DNA from: an uncultured Actinotalea sp.
Lineage (GTDB): Bacteria > Actinomycetota > Actinomycetes > Actinomycetales > Cellulomonadaceae
Assembly: GCF_946885855.1 (NCBI RefSeq)
Contig: NZ_CAMPHH010000103.1
Span: forward strand, 1-11,180
Direction: 5' to 3'
Length of the DNA stretch: 11,180 bases
A program made the position numbers and the translations under genes. Within the stretch, counting starts at the first letter, position 1. The number at the start of each line of letters is the position of its first letter. Shown here piece by piece: positions 1 through 7,957 of this stretch. A model generated the notes under the pieces. It saw nothing but the letters and a program-made list of their open reading frames with translations, did no database searches and was not told the DNA's origin.

Positions 1-3
1 GTC

Positions 4-1527
4 GTGGCCTCGTTCGTCGACCGCGTCGTCCTGCACGTCTCGGGCGGTGACGGCGGGCACGGCTGCGCGTCGATCCGCCGGGAGAAGTTCAAGCCCCTCG
101 CGGGCCCCGACGGTGGCAACGGCGGGGACGGCGGGGACGTCGTCCTCGTCGTGGACCCGCAGGTCACCACACTGCTGGAGTTCCACCACTCGCCCCACCG
201 CCACGCGCCCTCGGGCACGCAGGGCATGGGCGACGACCGGCAGGGCGGCGCGGGGGAGGACCTCGTGCTGCGCGTCCCGGACGGCACGGTCGTCAAGGAC
301 CCTGCGGGCACGGTCCTCGCCGACCTCGTCGGGACGGGGACCCGGTTCGTCACCGCCGCGGGCGGCCGGGGCGGGCTCGGCAACGCCGCTCTCGCGTCCC
401 CCCGGCGCAAGGCGCCCGGCTTCGCCCTCCTCGGGGAGCCGGGGGAGAGCCGCGACCTCGTCCTCGAGCTGAAGACGATCGCCGACGTCGCGCTCGTCGG
501 GTACCCCAGCGCGGGCAAGAGCAGCCTGGTCGCGGCGATCTCCGCCGCCCGGCCCAAGATCGCCGACTACCCGTTCACGACCCTGGTGCCGAACCTCGGG
601 GTCGTCCAGGCGGGATCGGCGCGTTTCACGGTCGCCGACGTCCCCGGGCTCATCCCCGGTGCGAGCCAGGGCAAGGGGCTGGGGCTGGAGTTCCTGCGGC
701 ACATCGAGCGGTGCGCGGTGATCGTGCACGTCCTGGACTGCGCGACCCTGGAGCCGCACCGCGACCCGCTGAGCGACCTCGAGGTGATCGAGGCCGAGCT
801 CGCGGCGTACGCCGGGGACCTGCAGATCGCGGGCGGGGCGGTCCCGCTGACCGAGCGCCCCCGCCTCGTCGTGCTCAACAAGGTGGACGTGCCCGAGGCG
901 CGGGAGCTCGCGGACCTCGTCCGACCCGAGCTCGAGGCACGCGGCCTGGAGGTGTTCGAGATCTCGGCGGCGAGCCACGAGGGCCTGCGCCCGCTCACGT
1001 TCGCGCTGGCGCGCCTCGTCGAGGAGGCGCGGGCGGCGGCCCCCGCCCCCGAGCCGACGCGGGTCGTGCTCCGGCCCCGGGCCGTCGACGAGTCCGGCTT
1101 CACCGTCACGAGGCGGGAGGACGGTGGGCGGACCTGGTTCCAGGTCCGCGGCGCCAAGCCCGAGCGGTGGGTGCGTCAGACGCAGTTCTCCAACGACGAG
1201 GCGGTCGGGTATCTCGCCGACCGGCTGGCCCGGCTCGGGGTCGAGGAGGCGCTCTTCGCCGAGGGCGCGACCCCCGGCGCGGAGGTCGTCATCGGGGACG
1301 GCGACGACGCTGTCGTCTTCGACTGGGAGCCGACGCTCCTCACCGGCGCCGAGCTGCTCGGCGGGCCGCGCGGCACGGACGTCCGCCTCGAGGACCGCGC
1401 CCGGCCCACCCGCGAGGACAAGCGCCGGCAGTACAAGGACCGCATGGACGCCAAGGCCGAGGCGCGGGCCGAGCTGTGGACGGAGCGCGAGTCCGGCCAC
1501 TGGGCGGACCCTGAGGCCGACGCGTGA
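4..1527 (+). CDS. obgE: Obg-family GTPase ObgE/CgtA
   Basis: Essential GTPase that acts in late assembly of the 50S ribosomal subunit and in growth and stress control in the cytoplasm. The 507-residue product has the full three-part layout. The glycine-rich Obg fold spans about residues 1–158 ([31 protein letters not shown]). The G domain carries G1 GYPSAGKSS (166–174), switch I DYPFTTL (188–194), G3 DVPGL (212–216), G4 NKVD (292–295) and G5 SAAS (321–324). The C-terminal OCT domain covers about 352–441, followed by a charged tail to 507, which is common in actinobacterial Obg. The GTG at base 4 gives the conserved N-terminus ([17 protein letters not shown]), but only three bases lie upstream, so its ribosome site cannot be judged. 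The stop overlaps the proB start by four bases (GTGA), suggesting translational coupling. Identification is secure. Confidence 0.97.
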   Translation: MASFVDRVVLHVSGGDGGHGCASIRREKFKPLAGPDGGNGGDGGDVVLVVDPQVTTLLEFHHSPHRHAPSGTQGMGDDRQGGAGEDLVLRVPDGTVVKDPAGTVLADLVGTGTRFVTAAGGRGGLGNAALASPRRKAPGFALLGEPGESRDLVLELKTIADVALVGYPSAGKSSLVAAISAARPKIADYPFTTLVPNLGVVQAGSARFTVADVPGLIPGASQGKGLGLEFLRHIERCAVIVHVLDCATLEPHRDPLSDLEVIEAELAAYAGDLQIAGGAVPLTERPRLVVLNKVDVPEARELADLVRPELEARGLEVFEISAASHEGLRPLTFALARLVEEARAAAPAPEPTRVVLRPRAVDESGFTVTRREDGGRTWFQVRGAKPERWVRQTQFSNDEAVGYLADRLARLGVEEALFAEGATPGAEVVIGDGDDAVVFDWEPTLLTGAELLGGPRGTDVRLEDRARPTREDKRRQYKDRMDAKAEARAELWTERESGHWADPEADA

Positions 1528-2663
1528 TCACGGACCGGATGGGCCTCGCGTCCGCCGGGCGGCTCGTCGTCAAGGTCGGCTCCTCCTCCCTGACGGCCGC
1601 GGACGGGACACTCGACGTGACGGCGCTGCGCGCCCTCGTCGCCGTCCTGGCCGGGCGCCGCGGTGCCGGCGCCGAGGTGGTGCTGGTGACGTCCGGTGCC
1701 ATCGCGGCCGGGATGTCCCCTCTCGGGCTCACCGCCCGGCCGCGCGACCTCGCCACCGCCCAGGCCGCCGCATCGGTCGGTCAGGGCCTGCTCGTCGCCC
1801 GTTACACGGAGGCCTTCGCCGAGCACGGGCTGCGGGTGGGGCAGGTGCTCCTCACCGCGGAGGACACGATCCGCCGCGGCCACTACCGCAACGCCCAGCG
1901 CGCGCTCGAGCGGCTCCTGGCCCTGGGCGTCGTGCCCGTCGTCAACGAGAACGACACCGTCGCCACGGACGAGATCCGGTTCGGCGACAACGACCGGCTC
2001 GCCGCGCTGGTGTCGCACCTCGTCCGGGCGGACGCCATGGTCCTGCTCACGGACGTGGACGCTCTCTACGACGGCCCGCCGTCGCAGGGCGCCCGCAGGA
2101 TCCGCGAGGTGCACGGGCCGGCCGACCTCGAGGGCGTCGTCGTCACCGGACGGGGCAGCACCGTGGGGACCGGTGGCATGGTGACGAAGCTCGCCTCGGT
2201 CGCGATCGCGACGGGGTCGGGCATCCCGGTGGTCCTCACCTCCGCCGCGAACGCCGCCGCGGCGCTGACGGGTGCGGTCGTCGACGGCGAGCCGGTCGGC
2301 ACGTTCTTCGCCGCGACGGGCCGGCGCGTCCCCACCCGGATGCTCTGGCTCGCCCACGCCGCACGGACGGCCGGGCGCCTCGTGCTCGACGACGGCGCGG
2401 TCCGGGCCGTCGTGGACCGCCGGACGTCGCTCCTGCCCGCCGGGGTCACCGCGGTGCACGGGACGTTCGAGGCCGGGGACCCGGTCGAGCTCGCCGGTCC
2501 CGACGGGCGGGTCGTGGCGCGCGGGCTCGTCTCCTACGCCTCCGACGAGCTGCCGCCGTTGCTGGGCCGGTCCACGCGTGAGCTGCGCGCGGAGCTCGGT
2601 GACGGCTACGACCGGGAGGTCGTCCACGCCGACGACCTCGTCCTCGTCCCGGCCCGCGGCTGA
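1524..2663 (+). CDS. proB: Glutamate 5-kinase (gamma-glutamyl kinase)
   Basis: Phosphorylates glutamate with ATP to gamma-glutamyl phosphate, the first and feedback-controlled step of proline synthesis in the cytoplasm. The 379-residue protein has an amino-acid-kinase domain (about 12–260): phosphate-binding KVGSS (17–21), TSGAI (56–60), the substrate loop [17 protein letters not shown] (141–157), LLTDVDALY (174–182) and the GTGGMVTK segment (216–223). A C-terminal PUA domain covers about 281–371, as in the long (E. coli-type) form of the enzyme. The start is the GTG that overlaps the obgE stop; a downstream ATG (codon 6) is also possible because the conserved part begins only at residue 13. 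Its product feeds ProA directly; the unstable acyl phosphate is generally thought to be handed between the two enzymes. The stop codon lies in the loop of a GC-rich hairpin. Confidence 0.97.
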   Translation: MITDRMGLASAGRLVVKVGSSSLTAADGTLDVTALRALVAVLAGRRGAGAEVVLVTSGAIAAGMSPLGLTARPRDLATAQAAASVGQGLLVARYTEAFAEHGLRVGQVLLTAEDTIRRGHYRNAQRALERLLALGVVPVVNENDTVATDEIRFGDNDRLAALVSHLVRADAMVLLTDVDALYDGPPSQGARRIREVHGPADLEGVVVTGRGSTVGTGGMVTKLASVAIATGSGIPVVLTSAANAAAALTGAVVDGEPVGTFFAATGRRVPTRMLWLAHAARTAGRLVLDDGAVRAVVDRRTSLLPAGVTAVHGTFEAGDPVELAGPDGRVVARGLVSYASDELPPLLGRSTRELRAELGDGYDREVVHADDLVLVPARG

Positions 2664-2679
2664 GCGGTCCGCCGCGGGC
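2652..2679 (+). terminator. GC-rich hairpin around the proB stop codon (possible terminator)
   Basis: A perfect 9-bp inverted repeat, GCCCGCGGC (2652–2660) and GCCGCGGGC (2671–2679), closes a 10-base loop that contains the proB TGA. There is no run of T afterwards, which is common for terminators in high-GC actinobacteria. It sits just upstream of the proA -10 element. It could end or attenuate proB transcripts; GC-rich DNA also makes such stems by chance, so the function is inferred. Confidence 0.4.
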
Positions 2680-2689
2680 GTCCGCGACC

Positions 2690-2695
2690 TATCCT
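2690..2695 (+). promoter_or_regulatory. Leaderless -10 element for proA
   Basis: TATCCT ends six bases before the proA ATG, so a transcript initiated at the A of ATG would have the hexamer at -12 to -7, the spacing expected of leaderless actinobacterial promoters (TANNNT). No Shine-Dalgarno sequence is visible between the proB stop and this ATG. No clear -35 box is present, as is usual for this promoter class. Confidence 0.5.
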
Positions 2696-2701
2696 GCCGC
2701 C

Positions 2702-4030
2702 ATGACGACGACGCCCTCCCTCGAGCAGGACCGCCCGACCGGCACGACCGGCACCGCGGTGCCGCCGGAGGTGCGGGAGGCCGTGCTGGACGTGGCACGA
2801 CGCTCCCGCGTCGCGGCGCGGGACCTCGCGACCGCCACCCGGGCCGTCAAGGACCGTGCCCTGCACGCCATGGCGGACGCCCTCGTGGCGGCGGCCCCGG
2901 AGATCGTCGCGGCGAACGCGGTCGACCTCGAGCGCGGCCAGGCCGCCGGGACCTCGCCCGGGCTGCTGGACCGCCTCGCGCTGACCCCCGAGCGCGTCGA
3001 GACGATCGCCGCCGCCCTGCGCGAGCTCGCCGCGCTGCCGGACCCCGTGGGGGAGGTCGTCCGGGGTTCGACCCTGCCGAACGGGCTGCGGCTGCGCCAG
3101 GTGAGAGTCCCCATGGGCGTCGTCGGGATGATCTACGAGGCGCGTCCCAACGTCACCGTGGACGCCGCCGGCCTCGCGCTGAAGAGCGGGAACGCGGCGA
3201 TCCTCCGCGGCGGGTCCGCCGCCTCGTCCTCGAACACGGTCATCGTGGGCGTCCTGCAGCGGGCGCTGCGGGCCGCGGGCCTGCCGGCGGACGCCGTCCA
3301 GTCGATCGACGAGCACGGTCGGGCGGGCGCCGTCGCCCTCATGCACGCCCGGGGTCTGGTGGACCTGCTGGTGCCGCGCGGCGGCGCGGACCTCATCCGG
3401 ACGGTCGTCCAGGAGTCCACGGTGCCCGTCGTCGAGACGGGCACGGGGAACTGCCACATCTACGTCGACGCCTCGGCGGACCCCGCGACGTCCCTGCCGA
3501 TCATCCTCAACTCGAAGACGCAGCGCGTCGGGGTGTGCAACGCGGCCGAGACGCTGCTCGTGCACCGCGAGGCCGCGGCGGCCTTCCTCCCCGACGTCCT
3601 GCGAGCGCTGCACGACGCCGGAGTCACGGTGCACGGGGACGAGCGGACCGCGGGCTTCGCGCCCGACGAGGTCCCCGTCGTCCCCGCCACCGACGTCGAC
3701 TGGGCCACGGAGTACCTCTCGCTCGACCTCGCGGTGCGCGTGGTCGACTCGCTCGAGGAGGCGGTCGCCCACATCCGGACCTGGTCGTCGGGCCACACCG
3801 AGGCCATCCTCACGCGGGACCTCGCCAGGTCCGAGACGTTCGTCGCCCAGGTCGACTCGGCCGCCGTCATGGTCAACACCTCCACGCGGTTCACGGACGG
3901 TGGCCAGTTCGGCCTCGGTGCCGAGATCGGCATCTCGACCCAGAAGATGCACGCTCGGGGGCCCATGGGGCTGCCGGAGCTGACGACGACGAAGTGGGTC
4001 GTCCACGGCGAGGGGCAGATCCGCGCCTGA
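2702..4030 (+). CDS. proA: Glutamate-5-semialdehyde dehydrogenase (gamma-glutamyl phosphate reductase)
   Basis: Reduces gamma-glutamyl phosphate with NADPH to glutamate-5-semialdehyde, the second step of proline synthesis; the product cyclises to pyrroline-5-carboxylate for ProC. The 442-residue protein belongs to the aldehyde dehydrogenase superfamily. The family segment [20 protein letters not shown] lies at 136–155, followed by [12 protein letters not shown] (160–171). The likely catalytic cysteine is Cys279 in [10 protein letters not shown], and the C-terminal [18 protein letters not shown] (398–415) and RGPMGLPEL (419–427) are typical. It is about 25 residues longer than E. coli ProA because of a low-complexity N-terminus (residues 1–20). 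The ATG is chosen because the leaderless -10 TATCCT fits it exactly; no ribosome site is visible. It lies 38 bases after proB. proC is not in the window. Confidence 0.97.
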   Translation: MTTTPSLEQDRPTGTTGTAVPPEVREAVLDVARRSRVAARDLATATRAVKDRALHAMADALVAAAPEIVAANAVDLERGQAAGTSPGLLDRLALTPERVETIAAALRELAALPDPVGEVVRGSTLPNGLRLRQVRVPMGVVGMIYEARPNVTVDAAGLALKSGNAAILRGGSAASSSNTVIVGVLQRALRAAGLPADAVQSIDEHGRAGAVALMHARGLVDLLVPRGGADLIRTVVQESTVPVVETGTGNCHIYVDASADPATSLPIILNSKTQRVGVCNAAETLLVHREAAAAFLPDVLRALHDAGVTVHGDERTAGFAPDEVPVVPATDVDWATEYLSLDLAVRVVDSLEEAVAHIRTWSSGHTEAILTRDLARSETFVAQVDSAAVMVNTSTRFTDGGQFGLGAEIGISTQKMHARGPMGLPELTTTKWVVHGEGQIRA

Positions 4031-4172
4031 CCGGGACGTGGAGCGGCGGGGTCGCACCGCAGGGGCGGGGGACGGCCGTGTCACGGTCGGGGGCGACGTC
4101 GTCGTCGTGCGACACTGGACCCCGCCGTGCTGCGGTCCGCGGGACGCCGTCGTCACCCTCCGGGTGGCCAGG

Positions 4173-4190
4173 CCGGTCCCGGCGGACCGG
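4173..4190 (+). terminator. Hairpin downstream of proA (possible terminator)
   Basis: Perfect 7-bp stem CCGGTCC (4173–4179) and GGACCGG (4184–4190) with a CGGC tetraloop, 143 bases past the proA stop and 48 bases before the small membrane protein gene. There is no T-tract. The 207-base stretch 4031–4237 contains no gene I can support, so this may be the 3' end of the proA transcript or simply GC-rich noise. Confidence 0.3.
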
Positions 4191-4227
4191 ACCCGCGCCG
4201 GCCGGACCAGCCCGACCTGACCGACCT

Positions 4228-4232
4228 GGAGG
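4228..4232 (+). promoter_or_regulatory. Ribosome binding site deciding the start of the small membrane protein
   Basis: GGAGG lies five bases before the GTG at 4238, an excellent Shine-Dalgarno match. This fixes a 50-residue product rather than the in-frame 87-residue extension starting at 4127, whose extra 37 residues are Pro/Arg/Gly-rich filler. Confidence 0.75.
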
Positions 4233-4237
4233 ACGAC

Positions 4238-4390
4238 GTGCTTGCTGCCCTGCTGCTCGCCGAGGAGGCGGCCGAGACCGCCAACCACCTGCCGATGTCG
4301 CCGGTCGCCTTCGGGCTCCTGGCGTTCGGGGGCCTCATGGTGCTGCTGCTGGTGACGTTCGCCTTCCGGAGCGTCGGCACCCGTCACTGA
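4238..4390 (+). CDS. Small single-span membrane protein upstream of nadD
   Basis: A 50-residue protein of unknown function. The N-terminal part ([20 protein letters not shown]) contains a short acidic stretch; the hydrophobic segment from about residue 19 to 42 ([21 protein letters not shown]) is a convincing transmembrane helix, ending in a short basic tail (RSVGTRH) that would favour a cytoplasmic C-terminus. GTG is the start because of the GGAGG five bases upstream. It lies 16–34 bases before nadD, depending on the nadD start. From memory, short proteins with an ETANHLP-like segment followed by one membrane span are found beside nadD in related actinobacteria, so I think it is a real conserved gene. 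No enzymatic motif is visible and I do not assign a function. Confidence 0.75.
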   Translation: MLAALLLAEEAAETANHLPMSPVAFGLLAFGGLMVLLLVTFAFRSVGTRH

Positions 4391-4404
4391 CGCCGGCGGG
4401 CGTC
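4389..4404 (+). other. Small hairpin between the membrane-protein stop and nadD
   Basis: GACGCC (4389–4394) and GGCGTC (4399–4404) form a 6-bp stem with a GGCG loop. It overlaps the stop codon of the small membrane protein and ends five bases before the GGAGG proposed for nadD. It might modulate nadD translation or be chance; evidence is weak. Confidence 0.2.
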
Positions 4405-4424
4405 GGGTGGAGGCAGCCACGGGT

Positions 4425-5132
4425 ATGGCGAGGGCCACGGGCACGATGACCTCGGGGACCGGACCGTCGGGACCTCGGTCAGCGGGTGGGACGACGGACC
4501 CGGGCGCCGGGACGGCCGGAGCGCGCGCGACCCACGGGTCGCGACCCCGGATCGGGGTCATGGGCGGGACGTTCGACCCGGTCCACCACGGTCACCTGGT
4601 CGCCGCGAGCGAGGCGGCGGCGACCCTGGACCTGGAGGAGGTCGTCTTCGTCCCGACGGGACGGCCCTCGCTGAAGCAGCACCCCGGCGTGACCCCCGCC
4701 GAGCACCGCTACCTCATGACCGTCATCGCGACGGCGTCGAACCCGCGGTTCACCGTCAGCCGGGTCGACATCGACCGTCCGGGGCTGACCTACACCGTGG
4801 ACACGCTGCGCGACCTGCGCGCGGCCCGGCCGGACGCCGACCTCTTCTTCATCACCGGGGCCGACGCGATCACGCAGATCCTGACCTGGAAGGACGCGGA
4901 GCTGCTGTGGGAGATGGCGCACTTCGTCGCCGTGACCCGGCCCGGTCACACCCTCGACCTGGCGGGTCTGCCCGCCGGCGCCGTCAGCATCCTGGAGATC
5001 CCCGCGCTCGCGATCTCCTCCACCGACTGCCGCCGGCGGGCGCGCGCGGGGGAGCCCGTCTGGTACCTGGTGCCCGACGGCGTGGTGCAGTACATCGCCA
5101 AGCACGGGCTCTACCGGGGGCACGATGAGTGA
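4425..5132 (+). CDS. nadD: Nicotinate-nucleotide adenylyltransferase
   Basis: Transfers AMP from ATP to nicotinate mononucleotide, giving deamido-NAD, the penultimate step of NAD synthesis. The nucleotidyltransferase signature [11 protein letters not shown] is at residues 47–57, with ITGADAI (143–149), a TWKD segment soon after, and the C-terminal ISSTDCRRR (197–205). The last motif is usually ISSTxIR; the Cys for Ile is a mild oddity. The first ~40 residues are Gly/Thr/Pro/Ala-rich and poorly conserved in type, so the start is uncertain. GTG 4407, ATG 4425 and ATG 4446 are in frame. I chose 4425 because GGAGG at 4409–4413 would lie inside the gene if 4407 were used, although its 11-base spacing is long. 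The end overlaps the next gene by eight bases. Function is secure, start is not. Confidence 0.95.
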   Translation: MARATGTMTSGTGPSGPRSAGGTTDPGAGTAGARATHGSRPRIGVMGGTFDPVHHGHLVAASEAAATLDLEEVVFVPTGRPSLKQHPGVTPAEHRYLMTVIATASNPRFTVSRVDIDRPGLTYTVDTLRDLRAARPDADLFFITGADAITQILTWKDAELLWEMAHFVAVTRPGHTLDLAGLPAGAVSILEIPALAISSTDCRRRARAGEPVWYLVPDGVVQYIAKHGLYRGHDE

Positions 5133-6822
5133 ACCGATGCGACCCGCGGGTGAGCGCCGCCGGCGGCGGGAGCGGGAGCAGGCCCTGGCGGTGACGGAGG
5201 GCGCCGCGCCCGAGCGGGCCCCGGTACCGCACGCGGACGCGGGCCCGACGGCGCACGGCGGCCCGGCGAACGAGGGGCGGACCGGGGACGCCCCCACGGT
5301 TCGCCCGTTGTCACGGCGCGAGCTGCGGGCACTGGCCGAGCAGCAGGCCCGCGAGCGGGAGGAGCGGGACGCTCCGGCAGGGCCGGACCGTGCCGCAGGG
5401 CCGGACCGTGCCGCAGGGCCGGCGCCCGACGCGAGGCCCGTGTCGCGGCGCGCCCTGCGCGAGGCCGCGCGGACGGGGGAGATCTCCTCGGTGCCGCAGG
5501 CCCGCGCGGACGTCAGGCCGCCCGCGACGACGGCCGCCGTGCGCCGGGTCGCGCCCGACGGCTCGCTCTCCGGTGTCGACGCGGTCCCGGACGCGAGGCC
5601 CGCCGACGCCCCGGGCGGCACACCCGCGGGAAGCGCGCCGGAGCTGTCCGCACAGGCGCGCTCGGCGGCGCTGCGGGAGCAGGCGGCGCGCGCCCAGCAG
5701 GAGCGCGAGGAGGCGGCGCGCCGCAGCGTGGAGCGGGCCCAGCGGTCCATCCAGGAGCGGGCGGCGCAGGAGCGTGCCGTGCGCGCGGCCCAACGGTCGG
5801 CCGTGGTCCCCGCCCCCCGCCCCGCACCGGCGTCGCCGGGCGGCCCAGGGGCCGACGACGCCCGCCCGACCGGTCCTCGTCCGGAGACCTCCGGGGCGGG
5901 CGGCACGGCCGCGCAGCGGCGCTCGGGGCCGGACGGCGGCGTGCGCTACTGGATCCCGGACGGGCCGGCGGCGCTGCCGGTCTCGGGGGCACCGATCGCC
6001 CTGGTGCGGCCGGCGTCGACCCCGACGAGCCACGCATCGACGACGGCCACGCCGGCGGGAACGCCCACGGCGAGCGCGGGACCGGCGGCCGCCCCGACGA
6101 GTACCCCCCCGGCACCCGTCCCTCCGCGAGGTCCGGTGCCGCCGCCGGCTTCCGCGACGTCCGGGGGGAGGGCGGCCGTGCAGCGGCCCGGCGGGCGGCC
6201 CGCAGGGGCTGCGGCCCCCGCCGCGCCGGCACCGTCGGCATCGCCCGTCATGCCCGAGCGACCGGGGGCCTCGTCCGCCAGCCCGCCCACGACGCGGCCC
6301 GCGGAGCCGGCGCCCGCGGGGACCTCGCCGCCGGCGGCGGCCCCGTCCGGCCCTCCCGCAGCACCCGGCCGGTCCGCGGGACCCGGCCGGTCCGCGGGAC
6401 CCGGCCGGTCCGCGGGACCCGGCCGGTCCGGTCCGCCCGACGCGCCCGGTCGCGCCGGACCCGTTCGCCCGCAGTGGAACAGCGTCGAGGAGCGGCCCCT
6501 GCCGTGGGCACCTGTCCCGGCGGGGGAGGGCGCGTCCTCGCGCTCCCCGCAGCGGGCGGCCGCGACGCCGTCGTCGACGCGGCCGGACGTGCCCGAGGAC
6601 GACGCCGCGGGTACCGTCCAGGACGAGCACCGCTCGCCGTACACGTGGCTGCAGGTGCTGGGCCTCGTCACCGTCGCCTTCGTGCTCGGGGTGCTCATCT
6701 ACTTCGCCCTCGTCCAGGGCGGAGGCGGGAGCACGGACGGCGCACCGCCCCCGGCCGTCCCGTCGGTGGGCGCCCTCGTCCTGCCCGACCCCGCAGCGTC
6801 GTCACCCGAGACAGGAGCCTGA
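5125..6822 (+). CDS. Tail-anchored, low-complexity Ala/Pro/Arg-rich protein of unknown function
   Basis: A 565-residue protein with no recognisable catalytic domain. From the N-terminus: a very basic start ([10 protein letters not shown]); two copies of an RPxSRRxLR motif (60–68 and 104–112, the second continuing EAARTGEI); an Ala/Glu/Arg-rich stretch (173–227) likely to form a helix or coiled coil; a long Pro/Ala/Gly/Ser-rich disordered region (about 228–500) with exact PGRSAG repeats from 414; and one transmembrane segment (about 508–530, [20 protein letters not shown]) followed by a ~35-residue tail. There is no N-terminal signal peptide, so most of the protein should be cytoplasmic and the short C-terminus outside. 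The ATG overlaps nadD by eight bases; ATG at 5137 is an alternative. rsfS starts directly after its stop. The ORF is uninterrupted and its frame fits the operon, so I believe it is expressed, but its role is unknown. Confidence 0.8.
   Translation: MSEPMRPAGERRRRREREQALAVTEGAAPERAPVPHADAGPTAHGGPANEGRTGDAPTVRPLSRRELRALAEQQAREREERDAPAGPDRAAGPDRAAGPAPDARPVSRRALREAARTGEISSVPQARADVRPPATTAAVRRVAPDGSLSGVDAVPDARPADAPGGTPAGSAPELSAQARSAALREQAARAQQEREEAARRSVERAQRSIQERAAQERAVRAAQRSAVVPAPRPAPASPGGPGADDARPTGPRPETSGAGGTAAQRRSGPDGGVRYWIPDGPAALPVSGAPIALVRPASTPTSHASTTATPAGTPTASAGPAAAPTSTPPAPVPPRGPVPPPASATSGGRAAVQRPGGRPAGAAAPAAPAPSASPVMPERPGASSASPPTTRPAEPAPAGTSPPAAAPSGPPAAPGRSAGPGRSAGPGRSAGPGRSGPPDAPGRAGPVRPQWNSVEERPLPWAPVPAGEGASSRSPQRAAATPSSTRPDVPEDDAAGTVQDEHRSPYTWLQVLGLVTVAFVLGVLIYFALVQGGGGSTDGAPPPAVPSVGALVLPDPAASSPETGA
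5377..5422 (+). repeat. 18-bp tandem repeat encoding GPDRAA
   Basis: Two exact 18-bp copies of GCAGGGCCGGACCGTGCC (5377–5394 and 5395–5412) plus the first ten bases of a third. It keeps frame and encodes two GPDRAA units between the two RPxSRRxLR motifs of the host protein. Confidence 0.9.
6364..6430 (+). repeat. 18-bp tandem repeat encoding PGRSAG
   Basis: Three exact copies of CCCGGCCGGTCCGCGGGA (6364–6381, 6382–6399, 6400–6417) and 13 bases of a fourth. It encodes PGRSAG units from residue 414 in the disordered Pro-rich region. Identity at the DNA level, including third codon positions, points to recent slippage expansion, so copy number may differ among strains. Confidence 0.93.
6813..6817 (+). 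promoter_or_regulatory. Ribosome binding site of rsfS
   Basis: AGGAG inside the last codons of the preceding gene, five bases before the GTG at 6823. It supports that start, which directly abuts the upstream TGA. Confidence 0.75.
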
Positions 6823-7218
6823 GTGCCCGCGACCGACCGTGCCCTCGACCTGGCCTTCACGGCCGCTCGTGCCGCTTCCGACCGCAAGGCGCAGGAGATC
6901 ATCGCGCTCGACGTCAGCGACCGGCTCGTCCTCACCGACGTCTTCCTCATCGCCTCCGGCACGAACGAGCGCCAGGTCGGCGCGATCGTCGACGCTGTCG
7001 AGGAGGCGATGATCAAGGCCGGCGCCAAGGCGGTCCGGCGGGAGGGTGTGCGCGAGGGGCACTGGGCCCTGCTGGACTACGGCGACGTCGTCGTGCACGT
7101 CCAGCACGCCGACGACCGCCTGTACTACAACCTCGAGCGGCTCTGGGCGGACTGCCCCGCGATCGAGCTGCCGCAGGACGCCCGCGGCGGCGACGGGCAG
7201 ACGGACGCCGAGGGGTGA
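6823..7218 (+). CDS. rsfS: Ribosome silencing factor RsfS (Iojap/YbeB family)
   Basis: Binds ribosomal protein uL14 on the 50S subunit and blocks joining with 30S, lowering translation in stationary phase or starvation (known for the family). The 131-residue protein has the family pattern throughout: DRKAQEIIALDVSDRLVLTDVF split over 20–41, IASGTNERQVGAI (43–55), and EGHWALLDYGDVVVHVQH (78–95) followed by YYNLERLWAD (101–110). A short acidic/Gly-rich tail follows. The GTG start sits directly after the TGA of the preceding gene, with AGGAG five bases upstream. The end overlaps the next gene by four bases (GTGA). Its position after nadD and before a phosphatase gene matches the usual actinobacterial order. 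Confidence 0.96.
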   Translation: MPATDRALDLAFTAARAASDRKAQEIIALDVSDRLVLTDVFLIASGTNERQVGAIVDAVEEAMIKAGAKAVRREGVREGHWALLDYGDVVVHVQHADDRLYYNLERLWADCPAIELPQDARGGDGQTDAEG

Positions 7219-7913
7219 GCGCGGGCACGGTGGTCCTGTGGCGCCACGGCCGGACGGCGTGGAACGCCGAGCACCGGCTCCAGGGAGCCACGGACATCCC
7301 GTTGGACGACGTCGGCCGGTGGCAGATCGGCCAGGCGGCCCAGGGGCTCTCGGAGCGCCACGTCCCCGACCGGGTCGTGACGTCCGACCTCGAGCGTGCC
7401 ACCGACACGGCCCGGGCCCTCGCCGACCTGTGCGGGCTGCCCGTCCAGCCGGACGCGCGGCTGCGCGAGCGCCGGTTCGGCGAGTGGGAGGGCCTGACGG
7501 GGGACGAGATCGCCGCTCGCTGGCCCGACCAGTACGCGACCTGGCGCGCCGGTCAGGACCCCCGGCGCGAGGGTGCGGAGACGCGGCGGGAGGTGGCCGA
7601 CCGCATGGCCGCCGCGATCGCGGACCACGCCGCGCGGACCCCGACCGGGGGCACCCTCGTGGTGGTCTCCCACGGGGCCGCGATCACCCTCGGCCTGGTG
7701 ACCCTGCTCGGCCTGGACCCCGAGACCTGGCGCGGGGTCTTCGGCCTGCACAACGCCCACTGGGCGGTCCTGCGTGCCTCCTCCGGCGCCGGCCGCCCCC
7801 GCTGGGCGCTCGAGGCGCACAACCAGGGGCCGTCGGTGCTCGTGGACGACTGGAACGCCGGGCGGCTGACCGAGGGCGTCCCGAGCACGACCGGGGACGC
7901 GCTGCGCACCTGA
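7215..7913 (+). CDS. Histidine phosphatase family protein, GpgP-like
   Basis: A 232-residue member of the phosphoglycerate-mutase-like histidine phosphatase superfamily. The nucleophile is His11 in the RHG motif (10–12), with Arg61 in SDLERATDTA, the likely acid Glu85 in LRERRFGEWEG (83–93), and the second catalytic His153 in VVVSHGAA. These residues indicate an active phosphomonoesterase. The neighbouring rsfS and nadD match the setting of Rv2419c of M. tuberculosis, a glucosyl-3-phosphoglycerate phosphatase, so that activity, leading to methylglucose polysaccharides or glucosylglycerate, is a reasonable guess but not proven; other small phosphate esters are possible. The start is the GTG overlapping the rsfS stop, which places RHG ten residues in, as normal for the family. 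No hairpin of note follows within the 44 bases before the next gene. Confidence 0.9.
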   Translation: MSAGTVVLWRHGRTAWNAEHRLQGATDIPLDDVGRWQIGQAAQGLSERHVPDRVVTSDLERATDTARALADLCGLPVQPDARLRERRFGEWEGLTGDEIAARWPDQYATWRAGQDPRREGAETRREVADRMAAAIADHAARTPTGGTLVVVSHGAAITLGLVTLLGLDPETWRGVFGLHNAHWAVLRASSGAGRPRWALEAHNQGPSVLVDDWNAGRLTEGVPSTTGDALRT

Positions 7914-7945
7914 GGCGCCCCTGTCCGCCGCAGCCGTCGCCGTGA

Positions 7946-7951
7946 GATGTT
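7946..7951 (+). promoter_or_regulatory. Possible leaderless -10 element for the oxidoreductase gene
   Basis: GATGTT ends six bases before the ATG at 7958, the same spacing as TATCCT before proA. It keeps the A at position 2 and T at position 6 of TANNNT but lacks the first T. No Shine-Dalgarno sequence is obvious before this ATG, so a leaderless transcript is possible but weakly supported. Confidence 0.25.
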
Positions 7952-7957
7952 CTGATC

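Noticed and set aside
1176..2798. 540-residue ORF on the - strand
   Set aside because: Antisense shadow of proB and the end of obgE; composition is low-complexity and no motif is visible.
4038..4220. 60-residue ORF between proA and the small membrane protein
   Set aside because: No ribosome site, no motif or hydrophobic segment, and its composition is that of random GC-rich DNA; it also overlaps a hairpin.
2272..4449. 725-residue + strand ORF in another frame through proB and proA
   Set aside because: Overlaps two certain genes and is Arg/Gly/Ala-rich noise.
2606..4561. 651-residue ORF on the - strand
   Set aside because: Antisense to proA and nadD's start region; Arg/Gly/Asp-rich with no domain, a usual result of high GC in stop-free frames.
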